DNA of 64,000 bases from Megaustenia siamemsis (GCA_032433765.1 JAVIAB010000092.1:61976126-62040125); one strand, 5' to 3'. Positions 11,841 through 22,181 are shown, counted from the first letter of the stretch. Numbers and translations are program-made. The notes: generated by a model from the letters alone, not told the origin.

Positions 11841-12719
11841 TACAGATATAAAAGTATCTCCAGTAAAAACCGAGAAATTCGGGAAGGAAGGGAGATTGCG
11901 ATATTCAGTAACCTTAATTCGTTCTCTCTCTTTCTCTCCCCCCCCCCCTCACCCCCATTACGTTCTCACCTTAGCTTATGTTCAACCTTGTAAGCTATAC
12001 CTCAACACAATGCAGAAAGAATTCTCCATTCTGAACACGGAATATCACGTATAGAGGAGAATCTCCTGCATGCATCCAGGCCAAAACATTTCTATCTCTG
12101 TTAATCGTTTTTTGCCATAAGCTTATGAATGTAGACACTGGTCCTGAATGAGATGTGTAAACAACTATCGCTGATGGATCACCGGCCATATTTTTGTTCA
12201 TTTTCAGAATGTTAGCATTATTTGGTTAACTTTTTTTTTAAAACAAATCACAGTGGATGTTTTCTTATCAGGGCTACTTTGGGTTTGTCTTGAATATGAT
12301 GACTGTTTTTCTTTTTTCGTGACCTAGCCTATACTTAGACTAAGTCGAGAAGATCCCAAATTATTGTCCGAACGCCTGACCTGGTTGTGCATTAAAGCTC
12401 TCCACACATCTTTGAATTAACATGTGGAAAAATTCACGGTAAATATAACACCAACGATAGCTTAAACCTTGATTCAGTCAGTATCCATCGACACAATTCA
12501 TTGCCATTCTGCAAGTGTGTTAGCAAACGCAATCTGTTGGGCACTCACTTCTAACGCTCTCCGTCATGGCACAGAATTTGTATTGATGTTACTTTATGAC
12601 CACCATTGGTTTGAGAAGGCGATCAATAATATACATGTAGTCCTATAGAATTAGACATTTCAAAGCTATTTATAAAACTATATGTATCCCAACGTTGTGC
12701 TACCAGTGCCAGGCACAGA
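11841..12719. other. Unassigned sequence
   Basis: It has a C-rich tract at about 11,938-11,948 and otherwise ordinary A/T-rich DNA; no gene or repeat family is recognised. Confidence 0.35.
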
Positions 12720-13080
12720 CCTTAGACTCACGAACTATGAGAAAAACAACCATCACAAAAGTTAAATGACACATGACACAAAATAGCATGAGAGATAAAA
12801 TTTGAAATGAAGTATTACGACAAAGACTACCAACGGAACCAGCTGTTGAATAAATAAAGCGGCAGCAAATGAAGTGGTTCGGACATGTGATAAGACATAA
12901 AGACTCAATCTAATACAATGAGTTAACAACAAACGATACGAGAACACCAGACCAAGAGGCCAACCAAGAAAAAGCTGGATAAACGGAATACTAGAAATAC
13001 TCAGAGTTATAACAACAGAAGAGGCCAGTAAATGAGCAAGAAACCGCTAGACTTACCTCCCCCTCGACGCCGAAAGGCAA
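12720..13080 (+). mobile_element. LINE-F, RT 3' end fragment, decayed
   Basis: In broken frames the stretch near 12,860-13,000 reads RQQMKWFGHVIRHKDS and then a G-P-R-G-Q-P-R-K-S-W-I-N-G series. This is the WFGHV...GRPRKSW C-terminal block of CFDP2-like endonuclease-RT elements. Stops and frame changes are present. No TSD was found. Confidence 0.6.
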
Positions 13081-13194
13081 ATGTAGCACGAGTACCGAGC
13101 GACGATTGATAATAGTGACGTCAGTGAGATGTGTGTAAACAATGAACTACTGAAAACCGTTCCGACTTTTCGCCCTGTTTTACTTGTAATCATG

Positions 13195-13470
13195 ATTCGT
13201 GTTGAAAGTATTTTCTCTATGTGTTTGATTGTTCTCTGTGTTTGTGTTATTGTTTTCTCTATGTTTATGTTAATGTTTTCTCTGTGTTTGTGTTATGTTT
13301 TCTCTGTGTTTGTGTTATGTTTTCTCTGTGTTTGTGTTAATGTTTTATCTGTGTTTGTGTTATTGTTTTCTCTGTTTGTGTTAATGTTTTCTCTGTACGT
13401 ATGTAGTATATTTTTCTCTGTCGGTGTGATATTTTTTTCTATATATATTTTATCTCTTTGTTAGTGTTTT
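13195..13470. repeat. Imperfect GTTTTCTCTGTGTTTGTGTTA minisatellite
   Basis: A 20-25 bp unit (TTTTCTCTGTGTTTGTGTTA) is repeated about ten times with drift. The hydrophobic 111-codon frame at 13,129-13,464 is a by-product of the repeat, not a credible membrane protein. Confidence 0.8.
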
Positions 13471-14268
13471 TTTTTCATCCGTTTTTGTGATTATACATCC
13501 CCCCCCCCCCCCCCCATGTCCTTGTGTTATAGTTTTCCTGTTATTTTCTTCTTTATGCGATTTTCTTTCCTCGATTCTAACTTGACCATCTGTGTATGGT
13601 GTTTCATTTCTAGCGCACGATGTGCACTCTGCCACAATGCGTACCGCGCTAATTTGTGTCCTGGTTGCCATACCATCTTTCATCTCCATTCTTTCTTCCG
13701 TTACTTTCTTTTTTTTTTTCTTCTCTTCCTCTTGGTTTCTCTTTCTCATACTCTTCACAAAAGCATTTGAGTAATATAATTCCCCCCCCCCCTTCCAACC
13801 CAGACTAAATATGTGAGCTATATTGTTGTGCACGCCCCACCCTCGCAACTACCTTTTCTTCCCAATAATGCTGGTCATGGAAGAATTAAACTCAGATCTT
13901 AGCGATTTACCTCCCCTGCAGATTACAATCTGCTAACGTAATTCAGACATTGTATTTTAGCGCCGTGGCAGGTCTTGTAGATAGATCAGTGCTTCTCGTG
14001 TTGTAATTAGCCAGAGGTGGTATAGACCTGCCTACATGTCTTACCTCAAAGGGAGAAGCTTGGTAGCGGGAGGACCACTGTAAAAAAGTAAAAGAAACTT
14101 GATGGGACGTTACTGAAAGGCCCTGCCCACATTCAGCAGCAAGAGATCTATACTTCGGTAAGAGAAAGCAGGCTGTTTTTTTTTTTAATCATGCCTGACG
14201 ACATAATCAAATAGAACTGTATTTATCGATGTACATGTGTTTTTTTTTTTGTTATTTTGATATCCTCA

Positions 14269-14271
<3 letters not shown>
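13471..14271. other. Unassigned sequence with poly(C) tracts
   Basis: A 17-nt C run lies at 13,499-13,515, another C run near 13,782-13,791 and a T/C-rich stretch at 13,690-13,750. No gene is seen. Confidence 0.4.

Positions 14272-14336
<65 letters not shown>
14272..14336. repeat. (TA)n microsatellite, left of SINE-1
   Basis: About 64 bp of TA dinucleotides. Together with 14,597-14,651 it brackets a SINE-1 copy. Confidence 0.95.
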
Positions 14337-14339
<3 letters not shown>

Positions 14340-14344
14340 CTTAT

Positions 14345-14594
14345 GGAGCCGCAGTAGCTCAGTGGTCAGTGAACTGGACTACAAAGGACAAGAGGTAGGG
14401 TTCGATCCCAACCGACGGCTCAGGGTTCACCCAGCCTTTAATGGGTACTGGATTTTTTCTGGGAAAGTAAAGCGGCACGGGAGTAATACCGAACACATTA
14501 CCCCCATAAATCATGTGCCGAATGTCTATAAAATGTATGGTCGCTAACACCATATTCCCTATACGCCACTTGGCGTGACGGGGGCACTTTACTT

Positions 14595-14596
<2 letters not shown>
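14345..14596 (+). mobile_element. SINE-1, near full length with tRNA-derived head
   Basis: The head (14,345-14,420) looks like a tRNA: GGAGCCG at the 5' end pairs with CGGCTC, an A-box-like TAGCTCAGTGGT follows, and a B box GGTTCGATCCC is present. The body runs through ACCCAGCCTTTAATGGGTAC and the GCCACTTGGCGTGACGGGGG block to an ACTTTACTTTA tail. It should be transcribed by RNA polymerase III if active. The copy sits between two (TA)n tracts, consistent with insertion into an AT microsatellite, so no distinct TSD can be read. Confidence 0.9.

Positions 14597-14651
<55 letters not shown>
14597..14651. repeat. (TA)n microsatellite, right of SINE-1
   Basis: About 54 bp of TA dinucleotides directly after the SINE tail. 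Confidence 0.95.
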
Positions 14652-14653
<2 letters not shown>

Positions 14654-15197
14654 TTGTTTCTATATCTATAGACATATATGCGTACGCGTGCGTGTATATA
14701 AGAAAGACAATCAATTGTATGTGATAGTGTATTGTGAGATATGTGTATACATAATGTTTATTATTGATGGTATTGTACAGACTATTAATGTTTCAATTGA
14801 AGAGGTCTTTTTTTTATTATTTAAAAACTTCGAAAAATGAAAACTAAAGAAATAAAACGGAATGGTACAAGATCGATAATATGCCGATGAAATCATGTTG
14901 TCATTGAACAAATAGAAAAGATGAATGTTAAACACTGGAATAGAATGAAATGTATGGCGACAAAACAATAATCTCACGGCACGAATGCACAAGAAAGGAG
15001 ACAGGTAGAGATAGCATCGATGCGAGAGAGAGAGAGAGAGATTGGGGGGGGGGGGGCGCAGGAGTCAGATAATAAAATAAAGATTATGAGCTGTTTAACA
15101 CATAAAAACCCTAAACATGGCATGATGATGATGATGCGGTCGCCCGATGATTTGAGGTATTCTAGCGGATACGAACCGTAGACTTCCTCCTCGTCAT
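14652..15197. other. Unassigned sequence
   Basis: It contains a (GA)n/poly(G) composite at 15,023-15,056 and a short ATG run near 15,122-15,136. No gene is seen. Confidence 0.35.
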
Positions 15198-15515
15198 CCG
15201 CCCTTAAAAGGACGTTAAGTGGACGTAGTTACGTTGTGTTGAAGTTTGCAGTGTAACACTGTGATATCTGCGCCTTTCGGCCCAACACATCCGACTTCAG
15301 CCGACATTTTTGAGTACCGGGTTTGTCTTCTCTCTTCGATCCCTGCTCGCTTGGCCAGACTAGACAGGTTAGTCTGTTTCTGGAGGCACCGCGGAGAGGT
15401 GTAGCAGGGTCTGGATGGTTCTGGTTCACCGATCCTGGCGCAAGCCATCAGTTATGAGTCACTGACAACTTCCAGCTCTGGTGCTGGGTGGGGCGCGCCT
15501 TCGCCTCCTAACATG
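15198..15515 (-). repeat. Rep-2 copy 1
   Basis: About 315 bp, closely similar (clearly over 80% by eye) to 18,768-19,075 on the other strand. It shares CAGGATCGGTGAACCA, CTGTCTAGTCTGGCCAAGCG and GAAGTCGGATGTGTTGGGCC. On the minus strand it keeps two overlapping open frames (15,448-15,215 and 15,429-15,229), both also open in the second copy. No tRNA boxes were identified. Confidence 0.85.
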
Positions 15516-16945
15516 GCATGAAGAGATAGATGACATAGATAGAGCGGCTGTTGCGACCTATTGCTAACAAGGACGACAATCACCGTGTTACATTCTAAGC
15601 ATGACAAATTTGGAAGGGAAGAAGTCAACAATGTCGACAGATAAGATCTCCATGTAGAAACCACGAAGTTTGTGTTACATAAATAGACGATGAACGGCAT
15701 GGAGAAAATAATAACGACGAATATCAACTACGAATATCAACGACGAATATCAACTACGAATATGTGCAGACATATGTACTATCAGTTCGTTCATTTTCTT
15801 TTTTTCCTAAATGTTTGTTTTGTCTGTTCATGTCTGCATATCACATTTTTTAATTAGGTATTCGCCTTCGGTAACCTACTTGTGCGTGCCCCCCCCCCCT
15901 CCCACTTCATAAGTGGTGTGCTACGTCAGAACTCCAGTCACGCTTGAAGACATTAAGTCTTAGTGCCAGTACTCTTATTCTCTTCAATTGCCAAGGACAC
16001 ATTTTATGGATGGTCAATTTGAGAGACTGTTATTCTTTCCTTTTTTACCATGTTTGGCTCTATTTTTAACTATTGAGATCCTACCTGCCCTAATGACTAT
16101 TTATCGTGTGACCGACAGCCATTTAGGTCCTAGCCCTTGTTCCTCTTCCACCGATTTGTGATTTCAGATTGGTACTTGTGTTTGTTTTTGTATTCATGTG
16201 TTATTGTGTGCCTGACGAAAACTTTCGCCGAAACGTCGTAGATTGTTTGTCTCGTCTCTCTATAAGTTTAGCTGCATAGTACCATTTTAAGTTTACCTTA
16301 CACATCTTCTTTCCTAGAAAATCTCTGGTACCCATTTTTAGACCGTTTTTAGACTATTTCTCCGGATCTTTCAGGTCAGTAGCGAACGCGTAAACCACGC
16401 AACCACCGCGTCCACCTTCATTTATAACAATTTGTAGACAAATCATTACTAACCAGCATCAGCTAAAGCGGAAACTGCGGAGATGACAAATGAGACGGAC
16501 GTGAGTAGACGCAGGTTGAGAACTGCTGATGTAGATGGTGTAGAGATAGGCAGTCGCCGTAAGATAGAGACTGACGAGGACAATAATTGTAGTTCTTGCC
16601 GGCTGTGTCAGATCTACTGGGATATAAGGAATGTACATTCTGTACTCAAACCAAGCTCGCATATAATGATAATTCCAGTCCATCTTCATTTATGTTATCT
16701 AGTATTTCCTCCTGTGTTCTTTCTTCTCTGTCTTGAAGAATGGCAATAGTGCATTCTCGTCTTCCTAGTAGGTCTAGTTAACTGTCGCTGGCATGGATGA
16801 TTTATTCAGACCGAGCTTTGTATGCGAGGGTTATTATTAACTAGGAAATACATACCTCTTCGACTTATAAGAAAAACTTATGAATATAGCAACTGATATA
16901 AGTTATCTCTATATTTTATTCCGCAGACACTCTCAAGCTGCTCTG
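15516..16945. other. Unassigned sequence
   Basis: Near 15,727-15,762 a CGAATATCAAC-type motif is repeated four times. At 16,212-16,240 lies CCTGACGAAAACTTTCGCCG followed by AAACGTC, a GAAACGT motif seen in some retroelement termini. No gene is recognised. Confidence 0.35.
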
Positions 16946-16979
<34 letters not shown>

Positions 16980-17001
16980 TCTCTCTTTCTCTTCCAGCCT
17001 T
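16946..17001. repeat. Imperfect (CT)n microsatellite
   Basis: CT dinucleotides interrupted once by GT and once by TT. Confidence 0.9.
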
Positions 17002-17119
17002 TCTCTCTTTTTATTTATCTTTATCCCAAGTTCTGTTTTCTTTCCTCCTTATCTGTCTGTCTCTCCTCTGTCTGTATATGGGTGTATATATATATATATT
17101 ATGTTTCTTTACGGCACTT

Positions 17120-17315
17120 TGCCATTACTGGGATCTGGCGGTGGGGTATAATAGACCCGAATAAAGGCCGCTTGTCCAGTGCAGTTTCTGCGTGGTGTTC
17201 CGGTTGAGTTTGTAATTTCACCCTCGATAGAAAAAAAAACGTGTTCACACTACGGGGACTCGAACCAGCATTTTCTGGTTTTGTGCCTTAATAAACTCAT
17301 TATATATGTAACTCC
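17120..17315 (-). mobile_element. SINE-4 copy 1 (tRNA-derived, minus strand)
   Basis: It aligns in order with 52,518-52,715: TGGGATCTG, AATAAAGG, CTTGTCC, AGTTTGTAATTTCACCC and ATAGAA. On the minus strand the right end reads CTGGTTCGAGTCCCCGTAG, a box-B-like tRNA motif. The two copies are diverged, so the family is old. Confidence 0.6.
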
Positions 17316-17352
17316 CCCCCCCCCAAAAAAAAAAACCTCCGTTCGCTCTCCC

Positions 17353-17384
<32 letters not shown>

Positions 17385-17920
17385 GGCTCCAGGAATTAAG
17401 TTTTTTTTTTGTTAGTACTGGATTCGATAGAATAGTTGGTTCGCAATCTAGTATGAATTAAAAAAATATACAAATACATTCACCAGATGAACTGGGCACG
17501 TGTTTTAGCTTCTGTAGAAACGATAAACGAGCAGGATTGCTCGCACGGACATTTCTGCAGCCATTTATTTGCTGTGTAATCACAATAGCTAGTGGTATCT
17601 TTTCGCTTCAAAATGTGCTGCCACGGTGGAATAATATTTTTTTGTTTTTATTTTCAGATGCATTTAACCCATTTTTTACATTTTAAATTCCATTAAAATG
17701 TACAGATTTGTTGTGTTTGTTTTCTTGCGTTTATTTACTCTTATTTACGGTTATCTTGGGTTGATTTACTCTTATTTACGTTTATTTATTGCGTTTGTTA
17801 TTGCGTTTATCATTTAACTATTACTTCCGACATTTTCAGTGAATATTTGTTTACTTTTTCTTTTTGCTTTGGCTGCCAGCATATAAAGTTAAATTGGCTC
17901 CTGAAAGAAGGCAACACCTT
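17316..17920. other. Unassigned sequence with (CT)n
   Basis: It holds a C10/A12 junction near 17,313-17,335, (CT)n at 17,346-17,384, and short imperfect repeats of TTTACTCTTATTTACG near 17,730-17,790. No gene is seen. Confidence 0.4.
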
Positions 17921-18098
17921 TCTCTGCCCGTGCCACATCAGTGGACCAAACTGTGCTCTCTGCCCGTGCCACATCCGTGGACCAACTGTGCTCTCTGCCC
18001 GTGCCACATCCGTGGACCAAGCTGTGCTCTCTGCCCGTGCCACATCCGTGGACCAAACTGTGCTCTCTGCCCGTGCCACATCCGTGGACCAAACTGTG
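17921..18098. repeat. Minisatellite, 36-bp unit, about 5 copies
   Basis: The unit is CTGTGCTCTCTGCCCGTGCC plus ACATCCGTGGACCAAA, 36 bp with one shorter copy. Because 36 is a multiple of three, most frames stay open on both strands and give 12-residue peptide repeats (for example ARATSVDQ). No other evidence of coding was found. Confidence 0.95.
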
Positions 18099-18380
18099 CA
18101 TCTGTTACCTCGATTTACTTCTCCTTTTAGCCTGGACTTCCCTGCATGACACAGTTCACGTGATAGTTTCCGGTCACCTTCTGAAAACGTTGCCTATCCA
18201 GTTTCAATGTCTCTCTTTTGTTATTACCGTGCGCGTTTCTTGTTGGTTATACCACACAGCCAGCAATAGATTTACTTAGGCCTGCGGGCTGAAAGGGAAT
18301 TCCCAGAAAACTTCCAACTATCGTAACATTGTCAGGTTTGCTAGCAGGCAGGGACGGTTGCCAAATATAGAGATGACCCG

Positions 18381-18536
18381 CCGGCAAAAAATAAAATCGG
18401 AAAAAAAACTCCAGCTAGCGTGACGTTTTCATCTATGGAAGCTATAAACGGCTAACGGATCCACAACCGATCCTGCTCGCATAGCTGAAAACGTCACACA
18501 AGTTGGAGTGTTTTCCAATTTTATTTTCTAGCCACA
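18381..18536. mobile_element. Foldback MITE, about 57-nt inverted arms
   Basis: The left arm (18,381-18,437) contains AAAATAAAATCGGAAAA, ACTCCAGCT and GTGACGTTTTCATCTATG. The right arm (18,480-18,536) is its reverse complement with about ten mismatches or short gaps. A 42-nt centre itself holds GGATC/GATCC. No coding capacity and no clear TSD were found, so superfamily is undetermined. Confidence 0.75.
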
Positions 18537-18767
18537 GTAGTAGTAAATATATAGTTGACTGTGGTTATACCGTTGAGCAAGCAATTCTTCGTTGCTGATT
18601 ATGTTCATGGCTGTAAGTATCACGATAAAAAATATCCTCTTGTTTAAATTAGCACAAACTATATTATTGACTTGATGATTTCCCCGTCAACTCCTCCTTC
18701 TGTTCAATATGTTGTTATGTTTCCCAAGTGATTGTGTTTGCTGCTGACTCATGTTATCATTTTGATC

Positions 18768-19075
18768 AGTGGAGACGAAGGTGCGCCTCCCAGCACCAGA
18801 GCTGAAAATTGTCAGCGACTCATAGCTGATGGCTTGCGCCAGGATCGGTGAACCAAAACCATCCAGACCCTGCTCCACCTCTCCGCGGTGCTTCCATGAA
18901 CAGACTAACCTGTCTAGTCTGGCCAAGCGTGCAGGGATTGAAGAGGGAAGACAACCCAGTACTCAAAAACGTCGTGCTGAAGTCGGATGTGTTGGGCCGA
19001 AAGGAGCAAATATCACAGTGTTACACTGCAAACTACAACACAACGTAAACACGTCCACTTTTGCTGACTGTGTGG
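18768..19075 (+). repeat. Rep-2 copy 2
   Basis: Inverted relative to 15,198-15,515. It starts near GGAGACGAAGGTGCGCCTCC and runs to AACACGTCCAC. Two overlapping frames (18,829 onward and 18,848-19,048) stay open, as in copy 1. Unassigned DNA without a gene lies at 18,537-18,767 and 19,076-19,359. Confidence 0.85.
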
Positions 19076-19370
19076 TCTGGGCAGCAGCCAGTTTTAGCTT
19101 ATTCTTTTCGATTTTTATTTGCCAAGAATTCTTTAACATGCGAAAATGCACGCAGCTCCTCCTGTGTTGTGTGTGTGCGTGCATTTGTTTGCCTTTATGC
19201 GACAGGTTTACACATTTGATAACTTTACACAGGACCAGTGGAGGGTAACGCAACGAAGAAATCATGGATTCGATTTTGACAAGTTCCCACCTCCAGTGAT
19301 CAGATTTGAACCCAAAATCTTCGTGTCGTTGACGTCTTAGCTCTACAACACCCAATTTTATACTGTATCT

Positions 19371-20349
19371 CATCATCATCAAGTACTGGGTCAACTGGCG
19401 TAGGTGAGATCATGTCTCTCCACAACTTTTGATCTCAACAGTTCTTTATCATTTCTGTTGTTGACCTTCTGCCAAGCCATTCTCTTAAGCTGTCTGGTAT
19501 TTTCTCTTTGCTTCCCTCTATCTCTTCATCCCTCAATTTTTCCAGTTGTTACAATATATTCCAGTTGTTCTCTTCTCATTACATGGCCAAAAAATGATGA
19601 TTGTTTCTTCCTAATATTGGAAATTAGCTCTCTTTTTGCTTTGACTTCTTTCAGAACATTTTCATTACTCTTCTTAGTTGTCCATGGTATTCTCAACATT
19701 CTTCTGTAAAACCACATTTCTGCAGACTCCAGTGATTTTCTTGTCTGTTGTCCTATTGTCCATGATTCACATCCATATGTTAAGACTGGCTCTACATAAC
19801 ATTTAAGAACTCTTTTTCTTGTTTCTATTGTCAAAAATAGAATGTTGAAAGTTCCCTGGACAGCTAAAAGACCAATGAGAAAGTTCTCAAAGAGGCCAAC
19901 ACAAAAAGGGAGCTCTTAAAAAACATCAGAAAGAAGCAATCAAAATTTTTTTGACACATCATGAGAAGAGGAAAGTTGGAATACTTGGTTACAACTGGCA
20001 AAATAAAAGGAAAGAGAGATGGTGGATGACAAAGAGAGAAAATACTGGATAGCTTGGTGTCATGGCATGGAAAACAGTCAACAACAGAACTCATTCGATG
20101 CACTGTGGATATAAGATTGTGGAAGGACATGATCGCCAACGCCAACCGGTACGGCATATGATGATGTTTGTCAAAAATGGATTGCATAGTATCTTCCTCA
20201 TTTTCTGGAATGCTGCTTTTGCCTGAGCCATTCTGCATCTCACCTCTTTTGTACATCTTCCGTCTGAGATTAACAAAGTTCCCAAATATTTAAATTCATT
20301 TACCTGTTTTAATATTGTTCCATTTGTCTTTTTTTTTGCACTGACTAAA
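19371..20349 (-). mobile_element. LINE-C, 5'-truncated, interrupted by LINE-A, with TSD
   Basis: The minus strand encodes the end of the RT palm and the C-terminal domain. First comes ILKQVNEFKYLGTLLISDGR at about 20,325-20,266, then, after an interruption, TRKRVLKCYVEPVLTYGCES and the RRMLRIPWTTKK region (19,834-19,526). The flanks carry a perfect 11-bp direct repeat ATACTGTATCT (19,360-19,370 and 20,350-20,360). The 3' end is a short (GAT)n. The coding region is broken by frame changes and by the nested insertion. Confidence 0.85.
19839..20167 (+). mobile_element. LINE-A 3' fragment nested inside LINE-C
   Basis: Starts at AGAATGTTGAAAGTTCCCTG and ends CCGGTACGGCATATGATGATG, matching the C-terminal RT and tail of LINE-A (compare 5,167-5,669 and 41,416-41,898). 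A perfect 11-bp TSD TTGTCAAAAAT flanks it (19,828-19,838 and 20,168-20,178), so it jumped into an existing LINE-C. Confidence 0.9.
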
Positions 20350-20375
20350 ATACTGTATCTATGAACACTTAAAGC

Positions 20376-20664
20376 CCGCGAGCTGTGCGTTTCATCCGTT
20401 TTAACCATGTTTCAATATTGCGATTGTTTACGATGAATGATGATATCATATGACAGGGAACAGACAGTTGTGTTCACTTTCTGTGCGGTTTCTCCTTATG
20501 TTTTTTGGCGTTTGCGGAGACTTCTATGATAGGGACTACAGCTACCTTTCTCTGTTTGGGAGATGAGATAGTAATTCGGATGATTCCACTGGTACGGGCA
20601 ATTGAGCAATTATGGATTTTAATTCATTTGCAGTGATACCAGGGCCTTCCATAACCATAACTTA
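20376..20664 (-). repeat. Rep-3 copy 2
   Basis: Best preserved copy at the start of the putative peptide: on the minus strand ATG at 20,652 begins MEGPGITANELKSIIAQ, followed by PVPVESSELL. After a +1/-1 break the frame continues KQRKVAVVPIIEVSANAKKH to a TGA at 20,476-20,474. The outer end is GCGAGCTGTGCGTTTCATCC. Confidence 0.75.
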
Positions 20665-20819
20665 AAGCCCTAAAAGTTTAGCTTTAAAAAAAAAAAACCT
20701 TTGTAGGGGTGGCTATGTAGTTTTCACACATCGAGTTAGTCATTTCCTGTGAGGATATTAATCATCATACTTATGTACTTATTTTTGACCTTCTTCTCTT
20801 GTCTTTAACTTATCCACAG

Positions 20820-20972
20820 CCAGATGATCAGCTCCTTGTTGTTGGTATGACAGACAAAATGTTGTCTATACAAAGAAGAAAACAAGAAACAGAAACCAAA
20901 GTAACGACAGATAAGAACAAGAGAAGACTAAGGGGACATTCTCATTTGGTTAAGACATTTGTTCCCAGTAAG
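20820..20972 (+). CDS. UTP15: UTP15 internal exon (end of WD40 part)
   Basis: UTP15 is a U3 snoRNP-associated WD-repeat protein of the t-UTP/UTP-A subcomplex. It promotes pre-18S rRNA processing and rDNA transcription in the nucleolus. This 51-codon exon has phase 0 at both ends, with acceptor TTATCCACAG and donor GTATGT. It encodes PDDQLLVVGMTDKMLSIQRR followed by a lysine/arginine-rich stretch ending FVPSK. The VVGMTDxxLSI string corresponds to VVGMTNGILSV in vertebrate UTP15 (known family sequence). The identity is supported by four downstream exons that continue the family alignment in order. The exons for the seven-bladed propeller should lie upstream but were not found in this window. 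Confidence 0.88.
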
Positions 20973-21094
20973 GTATGTACATCTGTGAGACTTCTTTAGC
21001 ATCTAGTCTTAACTTCTTTTAAGAAGTGGGGCAATCCCTTTTTTTTTTTTTATATAATTGATAAAGGTGTATCTAAAATGTTTTTTTTTTAAAC

Positions 21095-21810
21095 AAATAG
21101 CACCAGGCTAAAACTAAGAATAGCAAAATGTTATATCTTCTACACATTCCTGTGTGGTGCAGAAACATGGATATTATAAAAGTAAACAGAACAGAAAATT
21201 TAAGCCTTTGAAATGTGGATTTGTAGAAGATAGGAAGAATTGGATGGAAAGAAAAGAAAATAAATGATAAAAGTCTTAAAATAAAAGTAAAAAAAAGTAC
21301 TACTTTCCACAATGACACAATTCCAGAGAGACACTGAGAAGAACATTGATCAGAGAGTCAAGAGCAGCAGGAATCGGCTCACTCAATGAAATAGAGCTAC
21401 AGAACAGAGACAAATGGCGAAATTTGATAAAATATCTTTACAAGGATTGAAAACTGCTGGAATCAAATTTAGATAACAGAAAGAGTGTCTGGGTCTATGC
21501 CCTATGGGCCAGCTACGGCTCAAAGGTCAATAGATAGATAGATAAAAACACACAATTCAAACAAGACAAATAAGATTTTTGGGGTATGTTAAAAAGACAC
21601 AACAACCTACTAAAGTAATCTTGGAATGAAAAAAAATTACAAGGTAAAAAAGGCAGACCAAGACTAACATGTACAAGTAACATCAGAAGATGGACAAGTC
21701 AGCTTATGACAACCTGCACCATGAAAGCAAGAGACAGAGCGGAGTGGCCCTCCATGGTAGTAGCCAACCTTTGATGCGGAGACGACACTCAATGATGATG
21801 ATCTAAAATG
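21095..21810 (+). mobile_element. LINE-B fragment in UTP15 intron, interrupted by LINE-D
   Basis: Starts at AGGCTAAAACTAAGAATAGC and parallels 40,370-40,815: CTGTGTGGTGCAGAAACATG, a CFEMWI-type stretch and GGCAGACCAAGACTAACATG, ending GATGCGGAGACGACACTCAATGATGATG. It is heavily frame-broken and split by LINE-D at 21,324-21,549. Confidence 0.8.
21324..21549 (+). mobile_element. LINE-D 3' fragment nested in LINE-B, (GATA)n tail
   Basis: It matches the end of the copy at 23,150-23,545: AGAGACACTGAGAAGAACAT, then GCCCTATGGGCCAGCTACGG and a (GATA)n tail. A 9-bp direct repeat ACACAATTC is at 21,315-21,323 and 21,550-21,558. Removing the insert rejoins the LINE-B sequence. Confidence 0.85.
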
Positions 21811-21936
21811 TTATTCCAAAGGGACTTTATCATATTGATTATATTGTAACAAAAGTTAAAATTAAAGACAAAAACCTGTTATGGTCTTTGTCAAACTCCA
21901 AGAATTTGTGTCTCTTTGTGACTGATTCTTACTAAC

Positions 21937-22100
21937 TGCCAAGTTGTGGTGATAGAGCACTAGCTTGTGTACTGGTCTCAGACAAGAGGTCAGGTTTAAT
22001 TCCCCTGACTGACTGGTTCTAGTTTCACCCAACCTTAAATCACAATGAAATGGTTACTGGCGAAACATGACCTGACATAATGATGGCTACATTATCAACT
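21937..22100 (+). mobile_element. Old tRNA-derived SINE (SINE-1-like)
   Basis: GGTGATAGAGCACTAGCTTGTGT with a B-box-like GGTTTAATTCCCC, then TTTCACCCAACCTTAAAT and GGTTACTGG, in the same order as SINE-1. Diverged; the 3' end is lost. Confidence 0.6.
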
Positions 22101-22149
22101 TGTATTGAAACCATATTCTTTATATGCAATACTTGAAGTGTGATGAGGT

Positions 22150-22181
<32 letters not shown>

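Noticed and set aside
13129..13464. 111-codon hydrophobic, cysteine-rich frame resembling a membrane protein
   Set aside because: Produced by the TCTGTGTTTGTGTTA minisatellite; no start context or conserved pattern.
14345..14420. Functional tRNA gene
   Set aside because: tRNA-like head is attached to a conserved SINE body present in several copies; anticodon arm does not fold well.
16205..16245. Possible hammerhead ribozyme core (CTGACGA ... GAAAC)
   Set aside because: The bases between CTGACGA and GAAA do not form a closing stem II, and CTGACGA deviates from CTGATGA. The related GAAACGT motifs at 3,052 and 6,960 fail in the same way.
16483..16749. 88-codon ORF with charged N terminus
   Set aside because: No recognisable domain or splice context; composition similar to surrounding non-coding DNA.
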